DNA of 64,000 bases from Rurimicrobium sp040387755 (GTDB lineage Bacteria; Bacteroidota; Bacteroidia; Chitinophagales; Chitinophagaceae), in assembly GCA_040387755.1 (NCBI GenBank), contig JAZKDB010000001.1, positions 434,001-498,000 of the forward strand, read 5' to 3'. Under the pieces are notes generated by a model. The model saw only the letters and a list, made by a program, of their open reading frames with translations, was not told the DNA's origin and ran no database searches. Shown piece by piece: positions 1 to 10,420 of the stretch (position 1 is its first letter; each line of letters starts with the position of its first letter). A program made the position numbers and the translations under genes.

Positions 1-3000
1 TTTACCATCAAGGCAGATGGTTATGAGGAAAACAAGAACTTCTTACTTGCCCAATATTTCCACGATAATTACAATAAAACTTTAAAGTCCTTTCCCGTTC
101 TCAATTCCTTAGTCACCATTAATAAAATTGAAGTATGGGTGACAAACAGAACAGGTGTGGTCAACGGAGTGAGAAGCATGCTTGCTTTTATGGATCTTGG
201 AGAGCACAACCCATATAATAAAAATTTTATTCCGGGAGGAGTGCCCCTCAATCTACCTGACAATTCAGCCAATGACTTGTATAGCAGATTGCAGCAATAT
301 CCGGCTGCCCGACAACAAAGTGGTGCCATCACATCAATGAATTCTTTGGGTTTGCAGCAAGGCCTGGATTTTGAATTTACTACGGGTAGAAAACTTGCAC
401 CTACAGAATATACATTTAATCCTCAGTTGGGATATATCTCTATTAATACACAAGCCAATCCTGATGATGTAATCGGGGTAGCCTTCAGGTATACTTATAA
501 TGGCCGCGTCTATCAGGTAGGTGAGTTTTCGGAGGATTTACCCCCTGATACCACTAATCAGAGAGTTGTTTTTTTGAAATTACTTAAGGGTACATCAGCA
601 CGTCCTAAATTACCAGTTTGGGATTTGATGATGAAGAATGTGTATGTGCTGGGCGGATTTGGTTTGTCAAGAGACAACTTTCGTTTGAATATATTGTATC
701 AGGATCCCGGAGGAGGAGAGAAGAGATATTTACCCGAAGGTGAATCTGCTGGTATTCCATTAATAACTGTGCTGAATCTTGATCGACTTAATCAACAGAA
801 CGACCCGTCACCGGACGGTGTCTTTGATTTTGTCGAAGGGATTACTATTAACACACAACAAGGCAAAATTATCTTTCCTGTACTGGAGCCATTTGGTAAA
901 GACTTATTGCCTGCAATAGGTACTGATCCTGTATTGCAAAGAAAGTATCCCTACCAGATTTTATATGATTCTACCAAAACGGTGGCCCTGCAATCGCAAC
1001 AAAACAACCGCTACATTATGCGGGGGACTTATAAATCTGCCAGCTCTAGCGAAATATCACTTGGGGGATTCAATATCCCTCAGGGCTCTGTACAAGTAAC
1101 TGCCGGAGGGCAAAGGTTGACCGAGAATATGGACTACCAGATTGACTATGGCCTGGGCAGACTCAAAATATTGAATTCAGGTATACTGAATTCAGGTATC
1201 CCTATCAATGTGCAGTATGAAGATAATGCCACTTTTGGCTTTTTGCAGCAAAATTTTATGGGTACACGTCTTGATTATGTTTTGAATCAAAATCTGACTT
1301 TGGGAGGTACCTATATGCGTCTTACAGAAAGACCATTTACTCAAAAGACCAATATTGGTGAAGACCCCATTAAAAACACTAATGTTGGACTGGATGCCAG
1401 TTATCAATCAGAGTTTCCTTTATTGACCAGAGCATTAGACAAGCTACCTATTTATTCAACCACTGCAAGTTCTATTGTTACCGCTTCTGGCGAGGTTGCA
1501 GGCCTTTTCCCGGGCCATTCAAAAGTAATTGATGGTGTAGATCCCGGCGGTACTGTTTACATTGATGATTTTGAAGGTACACGTAGTTCATTTGATCTCA
1601 AGTTCCCGATTCAAGGCTGGAATATTGCTGCTACCCCCGCCAATGCCAGAGGAAAAGATGGGGCAATCCTCTTCCCTGAAGCTACTTTAGATACTCTGGC
1701 TTATGGTTATAACCGAGCAAAACTAGCATGGTATATGGTTGAGCCAACTTTGATTGATCCTTTAAGTGGGGGTGTGCCTGCCTATGTCAAAAATGATATC
1801 AATCAGCATTATATCCGTATGGTGCAGTTGCAGGAGATTTTCCCGCAAACCTCATATAATTCTCTTCAGAATGCTATCTCTACTTTGGATTTATCATTTT
1901 ATCCTCAGGAGAGGGGACCATATAATTATGATGCAAAGAATATTGATCCGACAACAGCCAAATTACTGAATCCCAAACAGCGTTGGGGTGGAATTACCCG
2001 TTATATAGACAATACAGACTTTGAACAATCCAATGTAGAGTTTATTGAAATCTGGATGATGGATCCTTTTATCAATCAGCGTGCGGCATCTCCGGGAGGT
2101 TCTTTGTATATCAATCTGGGTGATGTATCTGAAGATGCTCTCAAAGATCATAGTATGGCTTTTGAGAATGGGATAACAAATCCTAAAAATATAAAACAAT
2201 TGGTGCCTACAAGGTGGGGTTATGTTCCAAGTTTTAATATGCAAATTACCCGTGCATTTGACAACGAACCTTCTGCCCGTGCTGTGCAGGATGTGGGTTT
2301 TGATTTGCTGGATAATACCGATGAAACTGATAAATTCCAGTGGTTTTTAAACGACCTTGGTTCAAAAATTGGTGTCAATTCAGCGGAGTATCTGAGGTTA
2401 TCTGCTGACCCGTCCAATGACGACTATCAGTTTTTTCGCGGTAACGGATTGGATGAGGCACCAATATTGGAGCGCTATAAGCGTTATAATAACATGCAAG
2501 GCAATTCGCCAATTACAGATGCAAACTCCGCATTCTCTTCTGCAGCAACAACTGTTCCTGAATCAGAAGATTTAAACAGGGATAATACACTCAATGAAGC
2601 AGAGAATTATTATCAATACAGAATAGACCTGACACCGAATATGCAGGTAGGTAGTAACTTTATTACCAACAGATATGATAATCCCAGTGTGACGATGCCA
2701 AATGGCACCAAAGAGCCCGAAACATGGTATCAGTTTAAAATTCCTATTACCGAGTTTCAAGATAAAGTAGGAAATATCAATGATTTCCGCTCTATACGGT
2801 TTATGAGGATGTTCCTGACGGGTTTTGAAGACAGTACCACATTGCGATTTGCACGCCTTCAGTTAGGCCGTAACACCTGGCGCAGATATTTGTATTCTCT
2901 GCTTAACCCCGGAGAAAATATCCCTATTGACAATTCTTCCACTTCCTTCAATTTGCTATCTGTAAGTGTTGAAGAAAATAGCAAACGTACCCCTATACCT

Positions 3001-6000
3001 TATGTTATTCCTCCTGGAGTGCAACGTCAGCAACAAGCAGTGAGTAACGGACAAACTGTGCAGCAAAATGAGCAGTCCATTTCCTTACAGGTTTGTAACC
3101 TGAAAGATGGAGATGCCCGTGGTGTATTTAAATCTGTTGGAGGAATTGACCTTCGTCAGTTTGACAGGCTGAGATTATTTGTTCATGCCGAAGCGCAGGT
3201 AGATCAGACCTCTCTGAGAGATGGCGATATGGAAATGTTTATGCGTATAGGCAGTGACTTTACCAATAACTATTACGAGTATCGCCTTCCTCTTAAAGTA
3301 ACATTGGCTGGTGCTACTACTCAGGAAGAAATCTGGCCAAAGGTTAATGAGTTGGATCTTTTATTAAGTGACTTGGTAAGTATCAAAACACGCCGGAATG
3401 ATAAAGGTTTACCGGTCTATGTTCCTTATCAGGAGACACTTGGAAATGGAAGTACCATTGTAGTGGTGGGACAACCAAATATTGGTGAGGCAAAAAATGT
3501 AATGCTTGGCATCGTTAATCCAAAGAAGGAAAACAGCAGACCTTCAGATGACGGCTTACCAAAATGTGGGGAAGTGTGGTTTGACGAATTGCGTGTAAGT
3601 GGATTGAGTGACCGCACTGCTTATGCTGCTGCAGGAAAGGTAAATGTACAAATGGCTGATTTGGGCAGCGTTCGTATGAGTGGTATGGCTCACACAGCAG
3701 GTTACGGTAATATTGATCAGAAAATCAATCAGCGTTCGCAAAACAGTTTGTATACTTATGATGTTTCCTCTAATCTCAATATGGGTAAAATGTTGCCCAA
3801 AGATTGGGGTGTGCAATTGCCCTTCTTTGTTGGATATTCTGAGAACGTAAGCAACCCGAAATACAATCCATACGATCTTGATCAAAAAATGGATGATTTG
3901 TTGGCAGCTACCTCCAATGCAACTAAACGAGATTCTCTGCGAAAAGCAGCGCAGGATTTCACCTCTATCAGTAGCTTTAATATAGCCAATGCCAGAATAA
4001 TGGGCTCCTCTAAAAATACTAAATCGAGATTTTACAGCATCAAAAATTTCGATTTCAGCTATTCTTTTAATAAGCAATTCAAAAGAAACTCAATGATTGA
4101 AAGCGATGATTATACTACCCAGAATTTCGGGCTTGGTTATACTCATTCTTTCAAGGGAAAATCAATAGAGCCTTTTAAAAAGTTGATAAAATCCAAGTCA
4201 AAGTGGTTCTCTCTTGTCAAAGATTTTAATTTCAATCTGCGTCCTTCAAACGTTACTTTCAGAAATGATATGAACAGGGTTATGAATGAAACGCAGGTAA
4301 GGGTTGTGGGAGAAGGTAGTTATAAAATTGCGCCTACTTATTTCAAGAATTTCATTTGGACCAGAACGTATAATATGCGCTGGGATTTGACCCGCTCCTT
4401 TTCGTTTGATTATAATGCTACAAACCGTTCAAGGATTGATGAGCCTTATGGAAGGATTGATAATGCAGCTAAGAAAGATTCTCTAAGAAAAGCAATTGGT
4501 ACACTGGGAAGGAATACTCAATTTACCCAGGCGCTTAATGCTAGCTATACAGTTCCGTTATCTAAGTTGCCTGTTACAGACTGGACAAGCCTGAAACTTA
4601 CATACGGGGCTACTTATACCTGGACGGCTGCTTCTCAATTGGCCAGAAATCTAGGAAATATTATCGGCAATACCCAGCAAAAGCAAGTCAACGGAGAATT
4701 GAATTTTGCTCAGCTTTATAATAAAAATCGTTGGCTGAGAGCAGTTAATCAACCTCCGGGTATTGGGAAAAGCAAAATTGCTACTGCTGTTATGGGTGGC
4801 AATAATAATGATATGAAGGCCGGGGCTTTGGATATGGTAAATGCCGGTCCGAAGGATAGGATTTCTGCTGCTCCGGGTTCTTTAGCCAGTGGAGCATTGG
4901 CAAAAGATATGGGAGGAAATGAAAAGGAAAATGCAGAAGATAAGAAGCCAAAAAGCAAAAAATCCAAAGCATCCTCACTCCAACCAAAAACTATTGATTT
5001 AACTGGTTTTACAGATAAACAGATTGATTCGGTAAAAGAATTTCAAAAAAACGAGCTGGCTGCCCGTATCAAAGCAGAACAATTGAAGCGTAAGCAGGAA
5101 AAGAAAGCTGCACGACTTGCCAGAAGAAATAGCGTTCCTAATTTGTCGGGAGGAGAAAGGTTTGGAGGAAAGCTACTGACTATGGTAAAAAGAGCCACAC
5201 TCAATTATTCTGAAAGTGGTAGTACCACTTTGCCCGGATTTATGGACTCTACGCGTCAATTAGGTATCAGCAGTGCCGGCGAACCAGGCTTGCCATTTGC
5301 TTTTGGTTATCAGCCCAACCTTCCGTGGCTGGAGCAAATGGGCGATAGAGGGAAATTAAGCCGCGATACTTTGTTTAATGCTCAATTCTCACAATCCTAC
5401 AGCCAAACGATTAACCTCACTGCACAGGTCGAACCTATTTCTGATTTACGAATAGATTTGTCACTGAATCGTACCTTCAATAAGACACATACCGAGTTGT
5501 TTAAAGACACTGGTTATTTGCCCAATACGTATGATTTTAATCATCTGAATCAATTTCAAACAGGAACTTTTACCCAAAGCTATAATTCACTCAACACCTT
5601 TTTTAAGTCATCTTCAGCAAGTTCCGGAACTTTTGCTCAGTTTATTAATAACCGTACAACTATTTCTGATCGTCTTGGGAAGAATAATCCGTATACAAAT
5701 GGTGCACGTGATCCTAATGACCCTCAATATGCAAAAGGTTATACCGGTTACTCTCAAGAGGTGCTTATACCCGCATTTATTGCAGCATATTCCGGTCAAT
5801 CTGCCAGCAGTATGGCTTTGCTGGATTATGGTGAACGCGATAAACTAAATAGCAATCCATTTAAATTTATCTTGCCCCGCCCCAACTGGCGTATTAATTA
5901 TAATGGACTTAATAAACTACCCTTATTTAAAAAACTATTCAATAATGTAGTTATCACAAGTACTTATACAGGTACTTTATCCATGAACAGTTTTAATTCG

Positions 6001-6573
6001 GCACTCACTCATCAGGATCTTCTTGGTGTAGGTTTCCCGTCTTTCATTGACTCACTATCCGGAAATTATGTACCCTATTTTCAGGTACCTAATATTACTA
6101 TAAGTGATCAGCTCAACCCACTTTTCTCTGTTGATGTGGCATTGAAAAACAACTTAACTACCAAATTTGAAATAAGAAGAAGTAGGGTTGTAAGCCTGAG
6201 TCTTGTCGATTATCAGGTGAGTGAGACAAAGAGTCAGGAATTTGTGTTTGGCTTAGGTTACAGGGTTAAGGGGCTTAAACTTCCTTTCCCAATCGGAGGA
6301 ACGCGAATACTCAAAAATGACCTTAATGTAAAAGTAGACGTAGGGTTACGAGATGATAAAACTACCAATACTTATATTGCCAATTTGCAGGATATCGTGA
6401 GCAGGGGACAAAAAGTATTGACGATTTCTCCTACAATTGACTATTTGGTGAGCCAAAGCCTCACGCTTCGTTTCTTCTATAATCGAAGCCAGACGATACC
6501 TTATATATCTAATTCATTCCCTATTACTACCAGCAGTGGTGGTCTTACACTGAGGTTTATGTTTGCTCAGTAA
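1..6573 (+). CDS. sprA: T9SS outer-membrane translocon protein SprA (5' end missing)
   Basis: SprA (Sov in Porphyromonas) is the giant outer-membrane barrel through which type IX secretion cargo crosses the outer membrane; in gliding species it is also needed for motility. The frame is open from base 1, and the residues before the first internal GTG (139) still fit the family (KIEVWVTNRTGVVNGVRSML), so the true start lies upstream of the window. About 2190 residues are visible, close to the C-terminal nine-tenths of a typical SprA of about 2400. The sequence is rich in aromatic/polar alternation expected of beta strands and ends in a strand-like LTLRFMFAQ. A Lys/Ala-rich charged insertion lies near codons 1640-1720. 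It is followed by a strong terminator. Family assignment is firm; the missing N-terminus cannot be judged. Confidence 0.95.
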   Translation, partial: FTIKADGYEENKNFLLAQYFHDNYNKTLKSFPVLNSLVTINKIEVWVTNRTGVVNGVRSMLAFMDLGEHNPYNKNFIPGGVPLNLPDNSANDLYSRLQQYPAARQQSGAITSMNSLGLQQGLDFEFTTGRKLAPTEYTFNPQLGYISINTQANPDDVIGVAFRYTYNGRVYQVGEFSEDLPPDTTNQRVVFLKLLKGTSARPKLPVWDLMMKNVYVLGGFGLSRDNFRLNILYQDPGGGEKRYLPEGESAGIPLITVLNLDRLNQQNDPSPDGVFDFVEGITINTQQGKIIFPVLEPFGKDLLPAIGTDPVLQRKYPYQILYDSTKTVALQSQQNNRYIMRGTYKSASSSEISLGGFNIPQGSVQVTAGGQRLTENMDYQIDYGLGRLKILNSGILNSGIPINVQYEDNATFGFLQQNFMGTRLDYVLNQNLTLGGTYMRLTERPFTQKTNIGEDPIKNTNVGLDASYQSEFPLLTRALDKLPIYSTTASSIVTASGEVAGLFPGHSKVIDGVDPGGTVYIDDFEGTRSSFDLKFPIQGWNIAATPANARGKDGAILFPEATLDTLAYGYNRAKLAWYMVEPTLIDPLSGGVPAYVKNDINQHYIRMVQLQEIFPQTSYNSLQNAISTLDLSFYPQERGPYNYDAKNIDPTTAKLLNPKQRWGGITRYIDNTDFEQSNVEFIEIWMMDPFINQRAASPGGSLYINLGDVSEDALKDHSMAFENGITNPKNIKQLVPTRWGYVPSFNMQITRAFDNEPSARAVQDVGFDLLDNTDETDKFQWFLNDLGSKIGVNSAEYLRLSADPSNDDYQFFRGNGLDEAPILERYKRYNNMQGNSPITDANSAFSSAATTVPESEDLNRDNTLNEAENYYQYRIDLTPNMQVGSNFITNRYDNPSVTMPNGTKEPETWYQFKIPITEFQDKVGNINDFRSIRFMRMFLTGFEDSTTLRFARLQLGRNTWRRYLYSLLNPGENIPIDNSSTSFNLLSVSVEENSKRTPIPYVIPPGVQRQQQAVSNGQTVQQNEQSISLQVCNLKDGDARGVFKSVGGIDLRQFDRLRLFVHAEAQVDQTSLRDGDMEMFMRIGSDFTNNYYEYRLPLKVTLAGATTQEEIWPKVNELDLLLSDLVSIKTRRNDKGLPVYVPYQETLGNGSTIVVVGQPNIGEAKNVMLGIVNPKKENSRPSDDGLPKCGEVWFDELRVSGLSDRTAYAAAGKVNVQMADLGSVRMSGMAHTAGYGNIDQKINQRSQNSLYTYDVSSNLNMGKMLPKDWGVQLPFFVGYSENVSNPKYNPYDLDQKMDDLLAATSNATKRDSLRKAAQDFTSISSFNIANARIMGSSKNTKSRFYSIKNFDFSYSFNKQFKRNSMIESDDYTTQNFGLGYTHSFKGKSIEPFKKLIKSKSKWFSLVKDFNFNLRPSNVTFRNDMNRVMNETQVRVVGEGSYKIAPTYFKNFIWTRTYNMRWDLTRSFSFDYNATNRSRIDEPYGRIDNAAKKDSLRKAIGTLGRNTQFTQALNASYTVPLSKLPVTDWTSLKLTYGATYTWTAASQLARNLGNIIGNTQQKQVNGELNFAQLYNKNRWLRAVNQPPGIGKSKIATAVMGGNNNDMKAGALDMVNAGPKDRISAAPGSLASGALAKDMGGNEKENAEDKKPKSKKSKASSLQPKTIDLTGFTDKQIDSVKEFQKNELAARIKAEQLKRKQEKKAARLARRNSVPNLSGGERFGGKLLTMVKRATLNYSESGSTTLPGFMDSTRQLGISSAGEPGLPFAFGYQPNLPWLEQMGDRGKLSRDTLFNAQFSQSYSQTINLTAQVEPISDLRIDLSLNRTFNKTHTELFKDTGYLPNTYDFNHLNQFQTGTFTQSYNSLNTFFKSSSASSGTFAQFINNRTTISDRLGKNNPYTNGARDPNDPQYAKGYTGYSQEVLIPAFIAAYSGQSASSMALLDYGERDKLNSNPFKFILPRPNWRINYNGLNKLPLFKKLFNNVVITSTYTGTLSMNSFNSALTHQDLLGVGFPSFIDSLSGNYVPYFQVPNITISDQLNPLFSVDVALKNNLTTKFEIRRSRVVSLSLVDYQVSETKSQEFVFGLGYRVKGLKLPFPIGGTRILKNDLNVKVDVGLRDDKTTNTYIANLQDIVSRGQKVLTISPTIDYLVSQSLTLRFFYNRSQTIPYISNSFPITTSSGGLTLRFMFAQ

Positions 6574-6640
6574 ACCATATAACGGATTCTTCATACTGAA
6601 GCTTTTGTATAAAACCTCAGTCGTTCAGATAAATGCACTT

Positions 6641-6674
6641 AAAGAGCGGGACAACAATTGTTGTCCCGCTCTTT
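6641..6674. terminator. Perfect palindromic terminator after sprA
   Basis: A perfect 17+17 base inverted repeat (AAAGAGCGGGACAACAA and its complement) with A-rich and T-rich ends lies 68 bases after the sprA stop. It could work on either strand, although no minus-strand gene converges here. Confidence 0.85.
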
Positions 6675-7091
6675 ATTTATGCGAAAGATGAATTTTTTCT
6701 GATGCTTGACAAATCAGTCATATTAGCTTAATAGTCTCAGAATTCGAGTGTTTCAATGCGAAAATTAATTGTTGAGTAATGATTTGATTGCTTTAACATA
6801 CTATAGAAACATCTGTTTTTTCTTATAAAGACAAGTTCTGATTAGCTTTTGAAATACAACTCATTCGGAATATTTCCAGATGGGTTGTTGTGTGTTTGAA
6901 GTGAAAAATATGATCTAAAAGTGTTTCTAAAGTGTGAATAGTATAAACTATCTGCTTAATTTAATAACGCTTTATCCGTTAATAAGAGAGACATTTGCTT
7001 GAATATATCCAATAATTCAGTATTGAATATAGCTGGTAAAATCTGCTACGTTTATGGAATACTTTATTAAAAAGCGTTCAATACATCCCTT
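6675..7091. other. Non-coding interval between sprA and the AraC-type regulator
   Basis: AT-rich sequence with stops in all frames. Apart from a small dyad (ATAGT-ATAA-ACTAT, about 6937-6950) and a possible promoter near its right end, I see nothing in it. Confidence 0.6.
7023..7054 (+). promoter_or_regulatory. Candidate promoter of the AraC-type regulator
   Basis: TTG at 7023-7025 and TACGTTTA at 7047-7054 resemble the Bacteroidota -33 and -7 elements (TTTG, TAnnTTTG) with about 21 bases between them. The last position of the -7 element is off consensus. Confidence 0.3.
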
Positions 7092-7652
7092 ATGAAGCTA
7101 TACATAAAGTATATGGTCAGCATCCGTTGCAAGTTATTTGTCAAAAGCGAGTTGGACAAATTGGGCTTGCATCACTGTAATGTAGACCTTGGGGTGGTAG
7201 AAACTACAGCGCTCGTTACTAACGAGCAAAAAGAAGCGCTGCGTTCTGTGTTGTTGCTATCTGGTCTGGAGTTAATGGATGATAAGAAGGCAATACTCAT
7301 TGAGCGGATAAAGAATGTAATAGTTGAAATGGTTCATTATGCTGATGAGTTTCCACGTGTAAAAAACTCCGAATATATTTCTTCACAATTAAATCAGGAT
7401 TATACCTATCTGGCAAACCTGTTTTCTGAGGCTACAGGGATCACTATTGAGCAATTCATTATTCACCATAAGATAGAGCGCGTAAAGGAATTGCTTATTT
7501 ATGATGAGCTCAACCTTACCGAAATATCCTATTTGCTTAACTACAGCAGCGTAGCACATCTTTCTACACAGTTTAAAAAAGTAACAGGATTAACACCAAC
7601 CTTCTTTAAGAATTTGAAAGATAAGCGCCGCAAAATGCTTGAAAATGTGTGA
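7092..7652 (+). CDS. AraC-family HTH regulator with short N-terminal domain
   Basis: A 186-residue DNA-binding protein. Residues about 85-180 form an AraC-type double helix-turn-helix: first helix pair around DYTYLANLFSEATGITIEQF, second around LTEISYLLNYSSVAHLSTQF, then the usual KKVTGLTPTFF ending. The first 70 residues (MKLYIKYMVSIRCK, then KLGL) match the short alpha/beta N-terminus common in small Bacteroidota AraC regulators, which often sits on an HMA/ACT-like ferredoxin fold; no effector can be named. ATG at 7092 follows a plausible promoter. It is monocistronic by spacing (113 bases to the next gene). A cytoplasmic transcription regulator of unknown targets. Confidence 0.8.
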   Translation: MKLYIKYMVSIRCKLFVKSELDKLGLHHCNVDLGVVETTALVTNEQKEALRSVLLLSGLELMDDKKAILIERIKNVIVEMVHYADEFPRVKNSEYISSQLNQDYTYLANLFSEATGITIEQFIIHHKIERVKELLIYDELNLTEISYLLNYSSVAHLSTQFKKVTGLTPTFFKNLKDKRRKMLENV

Positions 7653-7765
7653 ATTTTGTAATAATTACTTTTTATTGTGTAAGGGTTTTTAGTAAGATGC
7701 AAGACACCTTTGTCGGGCAATGATTCTATTGCCTTATTGTCAATCACTAACCACAAATTTTAATA

Positions 7766-8230
7766 ATGAAAAAACCAATTTTGATAATAGCATTGTCGGC
7801 AATTGCTGTATGCGGATTAAGTATCGGATGTGCAAACAATGCAGATAAACTGGCCGAGGCCAATCAGGAAACCAAAGATGCAAAAGAAGAGTTGGCTAAT
7901 GCACAAGTAGACGCTGCAGTTAGTGCTCAAAGGGCGGCAACTGCAGAAGAGTGGAAACTGTTTCGACTGGAATCTGATGTCAAAATACAGAAACGAGAAG
8001 CAGAAATAGCAGCATTAAAGCAAAGCCTTCGTAAAACAGGTGGCGAATCAGATGAAATCAATGCTGAAAAAATACTGGAACTTGAACAAAGGAATAAAGA
8101 CTTAAATGCCAAAATCAATAATTACGAAGCAAGCCAAAGCGATTGGGCTACTTTTAAAAGAGAATATGATTATGACATGGAGTCTATGAGTAAGGCTATA
8201 CAAGACCTTGGAACAAATAATACGAAATAG
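7766..8230 (+). CDS. Coiled-coil lipoprotein of unknown function
   Basis: A 154-residue protein starting with a lysine pair and a hydrophobic segment ending in LSIGC (Cys22), a lipobox, so it is probably a lipid-anchored envelope protein. Residues about 25-130 are rich in Ala, Glu, Lys and Gln with heptad-like spacing (two blocks, about 28-75 and 88-118), predicting a long helical coiled coil. No enzymatic motif is seen. It resembles small stress-type coiled-coil lipoproteins in general character only. It ends just before a strong terminator, so it is transcribed alone or with the upstream regulator. Confidence 0.7.
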   Translation: MKKPILIIALSAIAVCGLSIGCANNADKLAEANQETKDAKEELANAQVDAAVSAQRAATAEEWKLFRLESDVKIQKREAEIAALKQSLRKTGGESDEINAEKILELEQRNKDLNAKINNYEASQSDWATFKREYDYDMESMSKAIQDLGTNNTK

Positions 8231-8250
8231 TATCAATGATTAGATAGTAG

Positions 8251-8279
8251 ATGGCGGGCCTTTGCTCGCCATTTTTTTT
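8251..8279 (+). terminator. Rho-independent terminator after the coiled-coil lipoprotein
   Basis: The stem ATGGCGGGC/GCTCGCCAT (one G-T pair) with a three-base loop is followed by a run of eight T. Confidence 0.85.
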
Positions 8280-8306
8280 AAGGTCACTTTATTCAAAAAC
8301 TTAATT

Positions 8307-8651
8307 ATGGAAAGCACCAAAGAAATCGAAAAGGCAAAAGCACATATTACGGTAGAAATTATTGAGTATCTATCCAATGCTGTTGTCAAAAAAACAATCC
8401 TCAAAAAATCTACCGGTAATATCAGTGTTATGTCCTTTGACAGTGGTGAGGGCCTGAATGAAAAAACTACAGCCTACGATACTTTTGTACAGATTATTGA
8501 TGGGAAAGCAGAGATTGTTATAAGTGGTGTTTCTCATATTTTGGCAACAGGAGAATCTATCGTTATTCCCGCCCATACCCCCAATTATGTAGAGCCTAAT
8601 GGTCGTTTCAAAATGATTTTGAGTATTATCAAAAGTGGATACGAACAATAA
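8307..8651 (+). CDS. Small cupin-domain protein
   Basis: A 114-residue single-domain cupin. The beta-barrel signature is visible: G-E-G-L-N-E-K around residue 48, then DGKAEIVISG and the second motif GESIVIPAHTPNYVEPNG with a histidine at the usual metal-binding place. An upstream in-frame start at 8262 would put translation inside the preceding terminator hairpin, so ATG 8307 is chosen. Small cupins of this type are soluble and may bind a metal and a small ligand; substrate unknown. It lies between two terminators and is therefore a single-gene unit. Confidence 0.75.
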   Translation: MESTKEIEKAKAHITVEIIEYLSNAVVKKTILKKSTGNISVMSFDSGEGLNEKTTAYDTFVQIIDGKAEIVISGVSHILATGESIVIPAHTPNYVEPNGRFKMILSIIKSGYEQ

Positions 8652-8693
8652 ATCTTGCCAGACAAAGCAGTTATGTTTTGTCTGAATGATTAA

Positions 8694-8730
8694 AAATAGG
8701 GAAGACTCTTTTATTGCGTCTTCCCTATTT
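8694..8730. terminator. Terminator after the cupin gene
   Basis: A 13-bp perfect stem (AAATAGGGAAGAC and its complement) with an 11-base loop, followed by CAATTTTT. Confidence 0.8.
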
Positions 8731-8869
8731 CAATTTTTACTTTCGCTGTGGTTGTAAATAGTTCATTGGCTCACTTCATTAGCTTTTTATGGTTTAAATA
8801 TCTTAATCACTTCAGGTAAATGTCAGGAAATATTCATTATATTAGCGGCCAACAAGAACACAGTGTTTC

Positions 8870-10135
8870 ATGCAAGCAGCACAGGGAGCTACTTTTGACG
8901 GCATAGCCTTCGCCCGAAAATCATATGTCAAAGTAATGAACATTGTTTGCATGGTCAGTGCTTCACTGGCCTTGTTGTCTGCTTATATTGGCAGAGACTC
9001 TGTACCTTATTTTTTCAGTCTTATTGGTCTTGCAGGCATTTTTTTGTTTTCACTGTTCTTTTATCTCATATTCAAATTTTCACTCGCCAGATATTTTGTA
9101 CCTATCGCAACTACATTTTGGATTTTTTACATGTGTATTGCGTTCGGAAGCGGTCTAGGCAATCAAAACTATCTGGTGATTGCTTTGGTCGCCTTTGCAG
9201 TTTTTTCGAAAGAAGGCTGGTACAGGGTCACGGGTATATCCGCTATTTTTGCTATAGCACTTTTTGTCAACATATATCAGCGTTATTATCTTCCATTATA
9301 CGATATGCCAAAAGCCGCTGATTTTCTTTTTGTCATCAACATTATTACGCCTATGATCATCATTGTATTGATGTGTTGGAATTTGATGAAAGATGTAAGT
9401 AAAGCTCAAAAAATTATTGAACAGCAAAAACAGTCTCTTTCAGATTCAAATCAGTTTAAAGATAAATTGCTTTCTATTATTGGTCATGATATGCGCTCCC
9501 CTTTTAACAGCGCTAAAGGGCTCATCCAACTTATGGAAAATGACCTTCTTTCAAAAGCAGAAAGAGAAGCAGTACTGAAGGAATTACACGCAGATGTTGA
9601 TATGTCACTAAAGACACTTGATAATATATTGAATTGGGCCTCTCAGTCCTATTACGGCTCAGTATTGAATACTAAGACAAAAACCGAGCATTTGAACATT
9701 TACGATATGGTTGAAATGACTATATCTTCTTTTCACCATTTAGCTGCTCAAAAAGGTGTAGTCCTCAGGAATTTGATTGCACCTTCAACCTTTGCTTGGG
9801 GAGACCGTGAGCAAATCGTTTTCATTATACGAAATCTGACAAGCAATGCATTGAAATTTAGTCGCGAAAGTCAAATAATAGATTTTGATGTTGTTGAAGA
9901 CAATGGCAAGCTAATCTTTTCTGTAAAGGATCATGGAACAGGAATGAGTGAACGAATGCTATCATCTTTATTTCATATTACAACCCGTTTTTCTAAGGAA
10001 GGAACTGCTAATGAAAAGGGTAGTGGTCTGGGACTTATCTTTTGCAAAGAGTTTATTGAATACAACAATGGAAACTTATGGATAGAAAGCAAGGAAGGAA
10101 TTGGAACAACAGTATACTTCTCCTTGCTAAAATAA
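8870..10135 (+). CDS. Membrane sensor histidine kinase
   Basis: A 421-residue kinase with about six hydrophobic segments in residues 20-175, little periplasmic sequence between them, a short coiled coil (SKAQKIIEQQKQSLSD), and then the transmitter. The H-box is LSIIGHDMRSPF with the phospho-acceptor His206. The ATP-binding domain shows the N box (NLTSNALKFS), G1 (DHGTGMS) and G2 (GSGLGL). All catalytic motifs are intact. The membrane-embedded sensor suggests detection of a membrane or small hydrophobic signal, but this is inference. No response regulator is adjacent, so it is an orphan kinase. It is flanked by terminators on both sides. Confidence 0.9.
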   Translation: MQAAQGATFDGIAFARKSYVKVMNIVCMVSASLALLSAYIGRDSVPYFFSLIGLAGIFLFSLFFYLIFKFSLARYFVPIATTFWIFYMCIAFGSGLGNQNYLVIALVAFAVFSKEGWYRVTGISAIFAIALFVNIYQRYYLPLYDMPKAADFLFVINIITPMIIIVLMCWNLMKDVSKAQKIIEQQKQSLSDSNQFKDKLLSIIGHDMRSPFNSAKGLIQLMENDLLSKAEREAVLKELHADVDMSLKTLDNILNWASQSYYGSVLNTKTKTEHLNIYDMVEMTISSFHHLAAQKGVVLRNLIAPSTFAWGDREQIVFIIRNLTSNALKFSRESQIIDFDVVEDNGKLIFSVKDHGTGMSERMLSSLFHITTRFSKEGTANEKGSGLGLIFCKEFIEYNNGNLWIESKEGIGTTVYFSLLK

Positions 10136-10231
10136 AATTGTTCAGGTTTGGTAATGTATCAATCTTGTTGATGACTCTTTTGCAAGTATAAAACAATAAA
10201 AATCAACACCAATTTTCAAAAGAATAACCAG

Positions 10232-10266
10232 AGCTAGAGAGACATTTGTCTCTCTAGCTTTATTTT
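10232..10266 (+). terminator. Terminator after the sensor kinase
   Basis: A 13-bp stem (AGCTAGAGAGACA and its complement, two-base loop) followed by TTATTTTT. Confidence 0.85.
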
Positions 10267-10365
10267 TGATTTTCAGGATTAAACTACAACGCATCATTGT
10301 CGAAGATGCCGATTATTTCGGTGCGAGGCACGTGTCACTTCCTGCTTATTGCAGGGAAGCAATCT

Positions 10366-10392
10366 GCCTTCCTCTTCAGGAAGGCTTTTTTA
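10366..10392 (+). terminator. Terminator-like hairpin upstream of the repeat array
   Basis: The perfect 8-bp stem GCCTTCCT/AGGAAGGC with a CTTC loop is followed by seven T. No gene ends directly before it, so it may end a small RNA or be a relic. Confidence 0.6.
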
Positions 10393-10420
10393 ATGCAACA
10401 ACCCTTCGATAGTTCAAAAA

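Larger units (their letters stand above)
10136..10420. other. Non-coding interval with two hairpins before the repeat array
   Basis: It contains the kinase terminator (10232-10266), a second terminator-like hairpin at 10366-10392, and a weaker hairpin at about 10341-10359 (TTCCTGC and GCAGGGAA). No convincing gene is present. Confidence 0.6.

Noticed and set aside
3556..4077. 173-residue open frame antisense to sprA
   Set aside because: A shadow of sprA with no recognisable protein features.
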